A stretch of 64,000 nt of DNA from assembly GCA_046351235.1 (NCBI GenBank), contig JAXLYV010000004.1, positions 744,001-808,000 of the forward strand, given 5' to 3'. Under the pieces are notes generated by a model, which saw nothing but the letters and a program-made list of their open reading frames with translations, had not been told where the DNA came from and did no database searches. Positions 9,460-17,353 of the stretch are shown one piece after another. This DNA comes from JBBSAT01 sp046351235. GTDB taxonomy: Bacteria > Myxococcota_A > Polyangia > Polyangiales > Sandaracinaceae. How positions within the stretch are numbered: the first letter of the stretch is position 1; every line of letters starts with the position of its first letter. The position numbers and the translations under genes were made by a program.

Positions 9460-11275
9460 CGAGGCGTACCACGGCGAGGGAGCGAAGCGTCGCGCCGGCG
9501 TCCGCCTCGATCGCGATCCCGACGCGCTCGGGGAGCTCGGGCACGAGGCAGCCCCCCGTCGCGCCGCCCCGCGTGATCGAGATCGCGTCGCCGCTCCGCG
9601 CGATCGTGAGGTCCCCCTCTCCCTCCGGAAAGCGGCAGTCGAGAGGCGCCGCCATGCCCGCCGGACCGAGGGTCGCGCTCGCCTCGCCGTGCGCGCCCGT
9701 GAGCAGCACGCGAAACGACCCCGACGCGGAGAGCGTCGCCGAGAAGCGCGCGAGGCGCAGCAGCCGCAGGTCGAGACGCGCGCGCGAGACGCCGCTCGCG
9801 GTGCCCAGCCCATCGGTCGTGGGCGTCCAGCGCGTCGCCGCGTCGAGCGCGAACGCGTCGAGGTCGAGGGTGAACACGTAGCTCGGCGGCGCGGCGTCGA
9901 AGGGGGTGCCCCGCTCGTCGCGCCGAACGGATGCGCCTGCGATCGCGAGCTCCACCGTGGTGCCATCCGCGAGCGTCACCAGCGAGCGCGGCAGGCGCGA
10001 GGTGGCAGCGCTCGCGACCGTCGCCGCTCCGACGTCGACCACGAAGGCCTGGCGCGTTCCGTCGCCGCGGTGCCCCTCCACGAGCAAGCGGCCGCTCGGG
10101 AGCGCCGTCGTCACCGGATCGAGCACGACGGGCACGTCCACGATGCGCTCGGCGACCTCGCGCGTGCGCGGGAGGACGACCGACACCGTGGTGCGCACCG
10201 CGCCGCCCCGCGCAGGATCGGCACAGGTGGCGCACCAAAGGACGCGTCCATCGTCGAGCAGGCCGATCCAATCGGGCGCGCACGAAGGAACGGGGAGCGG
10301 CGTGATCACCTCGGCGTCGAGATCGAGGACCGACGCGTCACCGACGAGATGCCCGCTGCCGTCGACGCCGCCCGCCACCACGACGTGCGAACCGTCGAGG
10401 AGCATCGCGTGCGGCGCGCGGCGGCCGGGCGTGAGCGAAGCACCGAGCACGCCGCCCGTGTGGTGCGCCGAGTCCACCCACTCGACGGTCTCGACGAGCT
10501 CGCCGCCAGCGCCGGTTCCGCCGAGCAAGAGGACGCCGTGCACGGCGCCGTCGACCGCGAGGCTGGTGTGATCGCGGCGGCGTGCGTCGAGCGACCCGAA
10601 CGTCGCCGCACCACCGTCGAGCGGGATGCGCTCCCACGTGTCGCCCCCGTCGCCGTTGCGACTGCCCGCGCCGCCGGTGACGAGCACCGCATCGCCCTCG
10701 GGCACGAGCGCCGCCGACGCGAACGCGATGGTCGTCGACTGCTCCACGCGCATCACCTCGACCCGCTCGCGTCGCACGTCGAAGCGCGCGATGCGGCGCG
10801 AGGCCCGGTCGTTGTCGTCGAGACCGCCCACGATCACGAGGCGCGACTCGTCGATGCTCGCGATGGCCGCGCCCTCCGGCTGCCGTGCCTCGGAGTCGCC
10901 GAGCGGACAGGAGCGACCGACGGGCCGCAAGACGAGCGTCGGCTCCCGCAGGATCGAGCTCCGCGTGGCCCAGCCGAACGCCGTCCACGCGCCGGTCGCG
11001 GCGGGCGCCGACGCCGAGAACGCGAGCGAGCTGCTCGCGAAGCGCGTGATCGCGTCGGGGCTGGGATCGCTCGGATCGAGCTGGATCACGAGCCCCTCGG
11101 TGGTGGGAAAGTCCCCCAGCGCGGTGAGCGTGATGGGCCCGGCCGGGCCACGGCACTCGCTGGCCTCGGGCAGCGTGAGCACGAGCGGGACGTGATCGAC
11201 GACCGTCTCGCCACAGCCGGCCGCCGCGACCGCCATCGTGGCCGCGAGCGCGGAGAACCTCAGCCCGGATCGCAC
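9452..11275 (-). CDS. Kelch-type beta-propeller lipoprotein
   Basis: A 607-residue exported protein. The signal peptide ends at a lipobox (AVAAAGC). Residues about 100-430 hold repeated strands with double glycines (LVIVGGLDDND, VLVTGGAGSRNG, VLLLGGTGAGG, HVVVAGGVDG), as in kelch/galactose-oxidase-like propellers. A C-terminal beta-rich domain of about 150 residues resembles a carbohydrate-binding or laminin-G-like fold, but I cannot name it. The GTG at 11275 is preferred for a normal-length signal; an ATG at 11311 is an alternative. It is divergent from the P-type ATPase gene. Confidence 0.72.
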   Translation of the reverse strand: MRSGLRFSALAATMAVAAAGCGETVVDHVPLVLTLPEASECRGPAGPITLTALGDFPTTEGLVIQLDPSDPSPDAITRFASSSLAFSASAPAATGAWTAFGWATRSSILREPTLVLRPVGRSCPLGDSEARQPEGAAIASIDESRLVIVGGLDDNDRASRRIARFDVRRERVEVMRVEQSTTIAFASAALVPEGDAVLVTGGAGSRNGDGGDTWERIPLDGGAATFGSLDARRRDHTSLAVDGAVHGVLLLGGTGAGGELVETVEWVDSAHHTGGVLGASLTPGRRAPHAMLLDGSHVVVAGGVDGSGHLVGDASVLDLDAEVITPLPVPSCAPDWIGLLDDGRVLWCATCADPARGGAVRTTVSVVLPRTREVAERIVDVPVVLDPVTTALPSGRLLVEGHRGDGTRQAFVVDVGAATVASAATSRLPRSLVTLADGTTVELAIAGASVRRDERGTPFDAAPPSYVFTLDLDAFALDAATRWTPTTDGLGTASGVSRARLDLRLLRLARFSATLSASGSFRVLLTGAHGEASATLGPAGMAAPLDCRFPEGEGDLTIARSGDAISITRGGATGGCLVPELPERVGIAIEADAGATLRSLAVVRLAS

Positions 11276-11363
11276 TCCCTGGAGAGTGCCACGCGGGACG
11301 GGGCCTGGCATCGGCGTCGCGCGGGCGCATGATGCGTCGGGGCTCGGGGCCGAGCCGGAATCC

Positions 11364-13823
11364 ATGCACGAGCACGACGACGACCTCCGGGGCCTCGGAG
11401 CGGCGGAGGCCAGCGCGCGACTGCGCGCCCAGGGACCGAACGAGCTCGATCGGGAGAAGCGCGCCTCGATGCTCGCGGTGTTCTTGCGGCAGTACCGCGG
11501 CGCGCTCGTGATGCTGCTCGCGGCCGCCTGCGTGCTCTCGATCGTGCTCGGCGAGGTGCGCGATGCGATCGCGATCGCCGTCATCCTGCTCCTCAACGGT
11601 GTGGTGGGGTTCGTACAGGAGTGGCGCGCCGAGTCGGCCATCGCGGCGCTCGCGGCGATGTCGGCGCCGCGAGCGCGGGTGCGGCGCGACGGGCACGACG
11701 TCGTCGTGCCGGCGCGAGAGATCGTGGTCGGCGACGTGCTCGTGCTGGAGGCGGGCGACATCGTCGCGGCCGATGCGCGCCTGCGTCGCGCGCACGACCT
11801 CGAGGTGAACGAGGCGGTGCTCACCGGCGAGAGCGTTCCGAGCGCCAAGCGCCGCGACGACGACGCGCGCGAGGATGCGCCGCTGGCCGAGCGTCACGAT
11901 CGCGTCTTCATGGGCACCTCGGTCGCGCGCGGCTCGGGCCGCGCGGTCGTGCACGCGACCGGCATGCGTACCGAGCTCGGCAAGATCGCGACGCTGCTCG
12001 GCAGCGTGAAGCGCGACGAGACGCCGCTCGAAGCGCGCCTCGAGAAGGTGGGCCGCGCGCTCGCGGTCGGATGCCTGGCGATCGTGGCCGTCGTCGCCGC
12101 GCTCGGCGTGGTGCGAGGCCAGGAGCCGCTCGAGATCGCGATGGCGGCGACCTCGCTCGCGGTGGCCGCCGTGCCCGAAGGGCTCGCGACGATCGTGACG
12201 CTCGCGCTCGCGATCGGCGTGACGCGCATGGCCGCACGCGACGTGCTCGTGCGGCGCCTCCAGGCCGTGGAGACGCTCGGCTGCGCGACGGTCGTGTGCA
12301 CCGACAAGACCGGCACGCTCACGACTGGCGTGATGGAGCTGCGTGCGATCGAGGGCGCGGACGAGGCGCGCCTGCTCGATGCGGCGGTCGCGTGCTGCGA
12401 CGCCGACGTGCACGCGGGCACCGGCGATGCGACCGAGCTCGCGATCGAGCGCGCCGGGCTCGCGAGAGGCATCGCGCGCGACGAGATCGAGCGCACGCGC
12501 CCGCGCACGCACGTCGCCCCCTTCGACGCCGACCGCAAGCGGATGTCCATTCGCCGCGCGGACGGCGTGCTCTACGTGAAGGGCGCGCTCGAGCCGATGC
12601 TGCTCGTGGCGACGAAGGTGCCGGACGGGCTGGTTCTCGCCGCCGAGACGCTCGCCGCGCGCGGCCTGCGGGTGCTCGCGATCGCCATCGGTCGCGGCGA
12701 CGAGGAGAAGGAGCTCGAGATCCTGGGCGTCGTCGGCATCGCGGATCCGCCGCGCCCCGCCGCCGTCAGCGCCGTGGCCGCTGCGCGCCGCGCGGGCGTG
12801 CGCGTGGTGATGATCACCGGCGACCACCGCACCACCGCCGAGGCGATCGCCCGCGAGATGGGCATCGTGAAGGTGGGCGACGTCGCCGAAGAGCGCGTCC
12901 ACGCCCGCGCCACGCCGGAAGACAAGCTGCGCATCGTGCGCGGATGGAAGGAGCGCGGGGAAGTGACCGCGATGACGGGCGACGGCGTCAACGACGCGCC
13001 CGCGCTGCGCGAGGCGCACATCGGCATCGCGATGGGCCAGACCGGCACCGAGGTGACGCGACAGGCCGCCGACATGATCCTCACGAAGGACGACTTCTCG
13101 GCCATCGTGGACGCGATCCGCGAGGGCCGCGGCGTCTTCGACAACATCCGACGCGCGCTGGTGTATCTGCTCGCCGGCAACGCGGCGGAGCTCCTGGTCA
13201 TGCTCGGCGCGTCGCTCGTCGGCTGGCCGCTGCCGCTCACCGCGCTCGAGCTGCTCTGGATCAACCTCGTCACCGACGGCTTGCCCGCGCTCGCCCTGGT
13301 CGCCGAGAAGACGCCGCCCGAGGTGCTCGACGAGCGCCCGCGGGGCCTCACCGAGCCGGTGATCCGCCGCGTCGAGTGGACGACGATCGCGCTCGTCGGC
13401 GCCCTCCACGCCTCGGTCAGCCTCGGCGCGTTCGCGTGGGCGCTCTCGCACGGCCGGAGCACCGAGCACGCGCGTGCGCTGGCGTTCCTCGCGCTGGTGG
13501 TGTCCGAGGTCCTCTACGCATTCACCGCGCGCAGCCGGACGCGCACGCTCTTCCAGCTGGGCCTCTTCGGCAATCGACCGCTCTTCGCCGTCGTGGTCAC
13601 GACGCTCGCACTGCAGGCCGTCGTGAGCTTCGTGCCCGTCGTGCGCGACGCGTTCGGCATCGGCGCGGTCGAGCCGATGGAAGCGCTCGAGCTCTTGCCT
13701 CTCACGCTCGTGCCGACGACGTGCGTGGAGATCGCGAAGCTCGTCCGAGCGCGCATCGCGCGCGCGCGCGCCGCACGGCCCGACCCGGGATCGCGATTCG
13801 TGCCCCCGAAGCGCGATCCCTGA
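11364..13823 (+). CDS. P-type cation-transporting ATPase (P2, Ca2+-ATPase-like)
   Basis: An 819-residue integral membrane pump that couples ATP hydrolysis to cation transport. All hallmarks are present: the dephosphorylation motif TGES at about 154, the M4 motif PEGL at about 271, the phosphorylation loop DKTGTLTTG at about 314, TGDGVNDAPALR at about 538, and the M6 block NLVTDGLPAL typical of Ca2+ and Na+ pumps. An N-terminal cation-ATPase domain starts at residue 1, and no heavy-metal-binding domain is present, so a copper or zinc pump is unlikely. The kinase gene begins 17 bases downstream and is probably co-transcribed. Confidence 0.93.
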   Translation: MHEHDDDLRGLGAAEASARLRAQGPNELDREKRASMLAVFLRQYRGALVMLLAAACVLSIVLGEVRDAIAIAVILLLNGVVGFVQEWRAESAIAALAAMSAPRARVRRDGHDVVVPAREIVVGDVLVLEAGDIVAADARLRRAHDLEVNEAVLTGESVPSAKRRDDDAREDAPLAERHDRVFMGTSVARGSGRAVVHATGMRTELGKIATLLGSVKRDETPLEARLEKVGRALAVGCLAIVAVVAALGVVRGQEPLEIAMAATSLAVAAVPEGLATIVTLALAIGVTRMAARDVLVRRLQAVETLGCATVVCTDKTGTLTTGVMELRAIEGADEARLLDAAVACCDADVHAGTGDATELAIERAGLARGIARDEIERTRPRTHVAPFDADRKRMSIRRADGVLYVKGALEPMLLVATKVPDGLVLAAETLAARGLRVLAIAIGRGDEEKELEILGVVGIADPPRPAAVSAVAAARRAGVRVVMITGDHRTTAEAIAREMGIVKVGDVAEERVHARATPEDKLRIVRGWKERGEVTAMTGDGVNDAPALREAHIGIAMGQTGTEVTRQAADMILTKDDFSAIVDAIREGRGVFDNIRRALVYLLAGNAAELLVMLGASLVGWPLPLTALELLWINLVTDGLPALALVAEKTPPEVLDERPRGLTEPVIRRVEWTTIALVGALHASVSLGAFAWALSHGRSTEHARALAFLALVVSEVLYAFTARSRTRTLFQLGLFGNRPLFAVVVTTLALQAVVSFVPVVRDAFGIGAVEPMEALELLPLTLVPTTCVEIAKLVRARIARARAARPDPGSRFVPPKRDP

Positions 13824-13839
13824 TTTAGTCTGCCCGCGA

Positions 13840-15540
13840 GTGACGGTCTCGGGCCCGCGCAGCTTCGGCAAGTACCTCCTCGAGCGGGAGATCGCCCGCG
13901 GAGGCATGGCGCGCGTGCACCTCGCGACGCTCCGCGGCCTCGGTGGCTTCGAGAAGAAGCTCGTGGTGAAGGAGATCCTTCCCGAGCTCGCGCGCGACCC
14001 GAAGTTCGTCGCGATGTTCGTCGAGGAGGCGAAGGTCCTCGTCGCGCTGAGCCACCCGAACATCGTCCCCGTCTACGAGCTCGGCATCGTGGACGGCACG
14101 TACTTCCTCGCGATGGAGCACGTCGAGGGCGCGACGCTCGCCGAGCTCGTGCAGAGCCAGGTGCTCGCGCCGGCCGAGGCGGCGCGGGTCGGCGCGCAGA
14201 TCGCGGACGCGCTCGCGTACGCGCACGAGCGCTTCGAGATCGTGCACCGCGACGTGTCACCGCGGAACGTGATGGTCGACACCGCCGGCCACGCGCGCCT
14301 GCTCGACTTCGGGATCGCCGCCCGCGCCGACGTCGGCGACGAGAGCGAGGCGCTCTACGGGACGCCGGGCTTTCTCTCGCCCGAGCAGGCGCGCGGCGAG
14401 AAGCTCGGGCCCGCGAGCGACCTCTTCTCGCTCGGCTGCGTGCTCGTCTACGCGCTCACCGGCAAGAGCCCCGTGGACGCGAAGGATCTGGAGAGCCTGC
14501 GCGCGCTCGCGAAGGTGCCCGCGCTCGCGGCCGAGACGTCTCGCGAGCCGCTCGCGAGCCGCGTCCGAGAGCTGCTCGCGCCGACCGCGAGCGAGCGCCC
14601 GGCCTCGGCCCGTGCGGTCGCTCGCTCGCTCGCGGCCGCGGCGAGCGCGCTCGAGCACGACGAAGGCGCCAGCGCGACGCTCGCGGCGCGGGCGGTGCAG
14701 GCGCGCGAGCGATCGAGCGCGAGCGAGACGACGCACGAAGAGAAGGTGACCGGCGTCGTGACGCCCGGGCGCGTGGAGGTCCTCGCCAAGAGCCAGGCGC
14801 TCGATGCGATCCTCGGGACCGCCAAGCTCGAGCGCTCTGGAGAGACCCCGCTCGAAGCGCCTGCCGCGCCCGCGGCCGAGAGCGAGCCCGCCGCGAGGGA
14901 CGAGGGCGAGCCTGCGCCGTCGACGGCGCGAATCGAGCGAGCTCGGACGCGTGCGAGCACGACCGAGCCCTCGGGCGCCACCGCTCCGACCGAGGCCGGG
15001 CCTGCGGCCCTCCCGCGCTGGCCCGCGCTGCTCGCGGCCGCGGTCGCCGCCGCGCTCGCCGTGTGGCTCGTCTCGGGCGCCCGCTTCGAGCTGACGCCGA
15101 CGCCACCGATCGACCCGATCGATCACGGCGTCACGAGCGCCGTCGACATCGAGCCGCTCGTCGTGCTGGACGAAGACGCGGGCCCGATCGACGCCGGCGT
15201 CGCGGACGACGCAGCGCTCGCGAGCGACGCCGCCCTCGATGGCGACGCCGGGGTCGATGCCGCCGGCCCGCGACGCGTCGACGCCGGTGCCGCCACGGCA
15301 CGCGGCTCGGCGAGCCTCCGCGTGACCGCGATCGACTGGGCGAACGTCTCGCTCGACGGGCGCCCGCTCGGCCAGACACCCATCCGCGGGGTCAGCGTGT
15401 CGGCCGGACCGCACACGCTCGTGCTCGACAACCCGGCGCTCGGCCGTCATGTCGAGCGTCGGTTCCGCGCCGAGCCGGGCGATGCGCTCGTCGTCTCGGC
15501 GAACATGACGACGAGCCCGCCGACCGTCACCGGGCCCTGA
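13840..15540 (+). CDS. Transmembrane Ser/Thr protein kinase with PEGA domain
   Basis: A 566-residue Hanks-type kinase. The N-terminal kinase domain has the glycine loop ARGGMARV, catalytic HRDVSPRN at residue 136 on, and DFG at 156. HRDVSP, rather than HRDIKP, is common in myxobacterial kinases. A juxtamembrane region rich in Ala, Glu and Thr leads to one membrane helix at about 392-413. A short acidic Asp/Ala linker and a C-terminal PEGA domain (about 487-560, with LDGRPLGQTPIRGV) follow on the outside. It probably senses an envelope signal and may act with the adjacent P-type ATPase. Confidence 0.92.
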   Translation: MTVSGPRSFGKYLLEREIARGGMARVHLATLRGLGGFEKKLVVKEILPELARDPKFVAMFVEEAKVLVALSHPNIVPVYELGIVDGTYFLAMEHVEGATLAELVQSQVLAPAEAARVGAQIADALAYAHERFEIVHRDVSPRNVMVDTAGHARLLDFGIAARADVGDESEALYGTPGFLSPEQARGEKLGPASDLFSLGCVLVYALTGKSPVDAKDLESLRALAKVPALAAETSREPLASRVRELLAPTASERPASARAVARSLAAAASALEHDEGASATLAARAVQARERSSASETTHEEKVTGVVTPGRVEVLAKSQALDAILGTAKLERSGETPLEAPAAPAAESEPAARDEGEPAPSTARIERARTRASTTEPSGATAPTEAGPAALPRWPALLAAAVAAALAVWLVSGARFELTPTPPIDPIDHGVTSAVDIEPLVVLDEDAGPIDAGVADDAALASDAALDGDAGVDAAGPRRVDAGAATARGSASLRVTAIDWANVSLDGRPLGQTPIRGVSVSAGPHTLVLDNPALGRHVERRFRAEPGDALVVSANMTTSPPTVTGP

Positions 15541-15581
15541 CCAAGCCCCCCGAGCGAGCCCGGCGCCGCGCGAGCCCCGTC

Positions 15582-15678
15582 CGAGCGAGCCCCGTCCCGA
15601 GCGAGCCCCGTCCCGAGCGAGCCCCGTCCCGAGCGAGCCCCGTCCCCGAGCGAGCCCCGTCGCGAGCGAGCCCCGTCG
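15582..15678. repeat. 16-bp tandem repeat array, six copies
   Basis: Six consecutive copies of the unit CGAGCGAGCCCCGTCC, with one extra C at 15646 and the last two ending CG. Decayed copies extend back to about 15551. It fills the 158-bp gap between the convergent kinase gene and TonB-like gene. There are no spacers, so it is not a CRISPR array. Confidence 0.9.
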
Positions 15679-15698
15679 CCGGGACTCGGCGCGCGCGC

Positions 15699-16298
15699 TC
15701 ACTGCTGCGGTGTGAACGTGTAGGGAACGGCCACGACGGCGCAGGTGCCGCCGGTGACGCGCGGGAACGTCATGCGGTTGGCGAGGCTTCGCACGCACGA
15801 GAAGACCTCGCGGTCGTGCAGCGAGCCGCCCACCTGCACACCGTCCACGTGACCATCGGCGGCCACGCGGACCTGGAGCATCATCTGGCCTTGGAGCATC
15901 GGCGCCGCCTTGAGGCGATGCTCGTAGCAGGCCTGGAACTGCGCGCGGTGCTCTTCGAAGGTCGGGCGCGCGTTCACGTCGCCCGTGCAGCTGTCCCAAT
16001 CCCCGCCGGTCGGGCGCGGGCCGGTCGGACGATGGGTCGGCTCGACCGGCTCGGCCGCATCGACCGCGCCTGCGTCGGGCTCTTCGTCCGGAATCACGAG
16101 CTCTTCTTCGACGAGCGCCGTGGAGCGCTGGGGAGGGCCTGCGTCGGGATGCGCGTCGGTCGTGGTGGTCGTCGGCGGAGGGGCCCCCGGCGCGATCATG
16201 CAGTACGCCAGACCGGCGACGGCAGCGAGGGCGACGCCCGCGATGGCATAGCGGGCGCCCCCACCGGACGGCGGCGGCGGCGTCGACTCAGAGGCCAC
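15699..16298 (-). CDS. TonB-like protein with AgmX/PglI-type C-terminal domain
   Basis: A 199-residue protein with one N-terminal membrane helix (about residues 18-35), a Pro/Thr/Asp-rich linker, and a C-terminal domain beginning near residue 110. The motif ACYEHRLKAAP, a strand with VRVAADGHVDGV and the final FPRVTGG block are typical of the TonB-like domain found in AgmX/PglI-type myxobacterial proteins. Such proteins span the periplasm and act with envelope machines. The partner is not visible here. It is divergent from the 16435 lipoprotein. Confidence 0.75.
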   Translation of the reverse strand: MASESTPPPPSGGGARYAIAGVALAAVAGLAYCMIAPGAPPPTTTTTDAHPDAGPPQRSTALVEEELVIPDEEPDAGAVDAAEPVEPTHRPTGPRPTGGDWDSCTGDVNARPTFEEHRAQFQACYEHRLKAAPMLQGQMMLQVRVAADGHVDGVQVGGSLHDREVFSCVRSLANRMTFPRVTGGTCAVVAVPYTFTPQQ

Positions 16299-16398
16299 GA
16301 TCCCTCCCTCGGGTTCTCATCGGTGGCCCGTTTGTACCATGGTTGCCGACGCTTGCACTTCCAAAGTCGGTGCGCACCGGCGGCGCACACCCAGGGCT

Positions 16399-16434
16399 TT
16401 GGCGCCGCTGCGCGCGGACTCGTACACTGAGGCC
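16399..16434 (+). promoter_or_regulatory. Candidate promoter for a leaderless transcript
   Basis: TTGGCG at 16399-16404 and TACACT at 16423-16428 are 18 bases apart, a fair housekeeping -35/-10 pair. The -10 ends 6 bases before the ATG at 16435, so transcription would begin at or next to the start codon. No Shine-Dalgarno sequence is seen. Confidence 0.35.
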
Positions 16435-17124
16435 ATGCCGTCTCGCTTCCTTGTCCTCCTGGTCGCTCTCCCCCTCGTCGCCTGCAACAACTCGATCGTC
16501 GTCGCGCTCCAGACCGGAGACCAGCAGTTCGGTGTCTCGGCGTCCGCGCTGAACCTGCCGACCGAGCTCCGGGACGACACGAGCGGCACCGCCACGATTC
16601 GGACGATCGACTGCTCCCAGACGAACATCTGCCCGTCGACGACCGAGGTCCCGGTCGCGTGCACGGCGGGCGTCTGCGACCCGTCCGCCATCAGCTTCGC
16701 CGTCCCGGTGGGCGATGTCGTGGACTTCGATGCGCTCCTGCAGTCGGCCGGCACGCTCCTTCGGCTCGTCGATGCGATCGAGATCGAGAGCGTGAGCTAC
16801 TCGGTCTCACCGAACACGCTGACGATCGACCTGCCCGCCACGACCGTCCTCTGGGGGCCGGAGAGCGCCACCGAGACCTCGGCGTCCCTCCAGCCGATCG
16901 GGACGGTCCCGTCCATCCCGGCGCACACCCAGGCGATGGGCGAGATGGACATCGATGCGAACGGCTCGCTGGCGCTCGGCGACTACATCGTCGGGACCTC
17001 GCGCCGCGTGCGCTTCTTCGCGCGGACCGCGGTCGACTTGGCGCCCGGATCGCCCTTCCCGGATGGCATGGCGACCTTCACGGTGAACATCCGCGTGCGC
17101 GCCTACGGCCGCATCGTGAACTGA
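16435..17124 (+). CDS. Small beta-rich lipoprotein of unknown function
   Basis: A 229-residue exported protein with lipobox LVAC at residues 14-17 and Asn at +2. After the lipid anchor the sequence is a mix of short Val/Thr strands, with two Cys pairs near residues 60-85. No family is recognised. It is preceded by a possible leaderless promoter and followed by a strong pair of hairpins. Confidence 0.75.
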   Translation: MPSRFLVLLVALPLVACNNSIVVALQTGDQQFGVSASALNLPTELRDDTSGTATIRTIDCSQTNICPSTTEVPVACTAGVCDPSAISFAVPVGDVVDFDALLQSAGTLLRLVDAIEIESVSYSVSPNTLTIDLPATTVLWGPESATETSASLQPIGTVPSIPAHTQAMGEMDIDANGSLALGDYIVGTSRRVRFFARTAVDLAPGSPFPDGMATFTVNIRVRAYGRIVN

Positions 17125-17250
17125 GCCGAGCCGAGCCGATTCGATCGGGGCGGGGCCTGGGCTCGGCCCCAGAGAGCGCGGTTCGCAGAGAGCTCGGTGC
17201 CCGGGAAAGGGCGCGAGCCCGGTGCCCCACCGCACGGTGCCGAGAGGCGT

Positions 17251-17308
17251 CAGTGGTCGACCAGAAATGCTGGTCAGCCACTGTCTGTTCCAGCGTATTC
17301 GCGCTGGA
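17251..17308. terminator. Two consecutive hairpins between convergent genes
   Basis: Hairpin 1 (17251-17283) pairs CAGTGG and CCACTG around an inner GACCAG/CTGGTC stem, with a 2x2 internal bulge and a 5-base AAATG loop. Hairpin 2 (17289-17308) pairs TCCAGCG and CGCTGGA with a 6-base loop. Both lie in a relatively AT-rich 229-bp gap between convergent genes. No T-tract follows either stem. It could be a bidirectional terminator or part of a small RNA. Confidence 0.5.
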
Positions 17309-17353
17309 GCTCGAACTGCAGTGAAGGGTTCCGAGACGTTGTGTGTCGGCCCG

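Noticed and set aside
9500..14063. Very long minus-strand frame spanning the kelch and ATPase region
   Set aside because: It overlaps two well-supported genes in other frames and its translation is dominated by Arg and Ala with no domain.
15582..15678. CRISPR array
   Set aside because: Units are 16 bp with no spacers between them and no cas genes nearby.
17240..17340. tRNA gene on the minus strand, because of a GTTCGAGCTC-like T-loop
   Set aside because: There is no matching acceptor stem, D-arm or anticodon arm; the sequence fits the two hairpins better.
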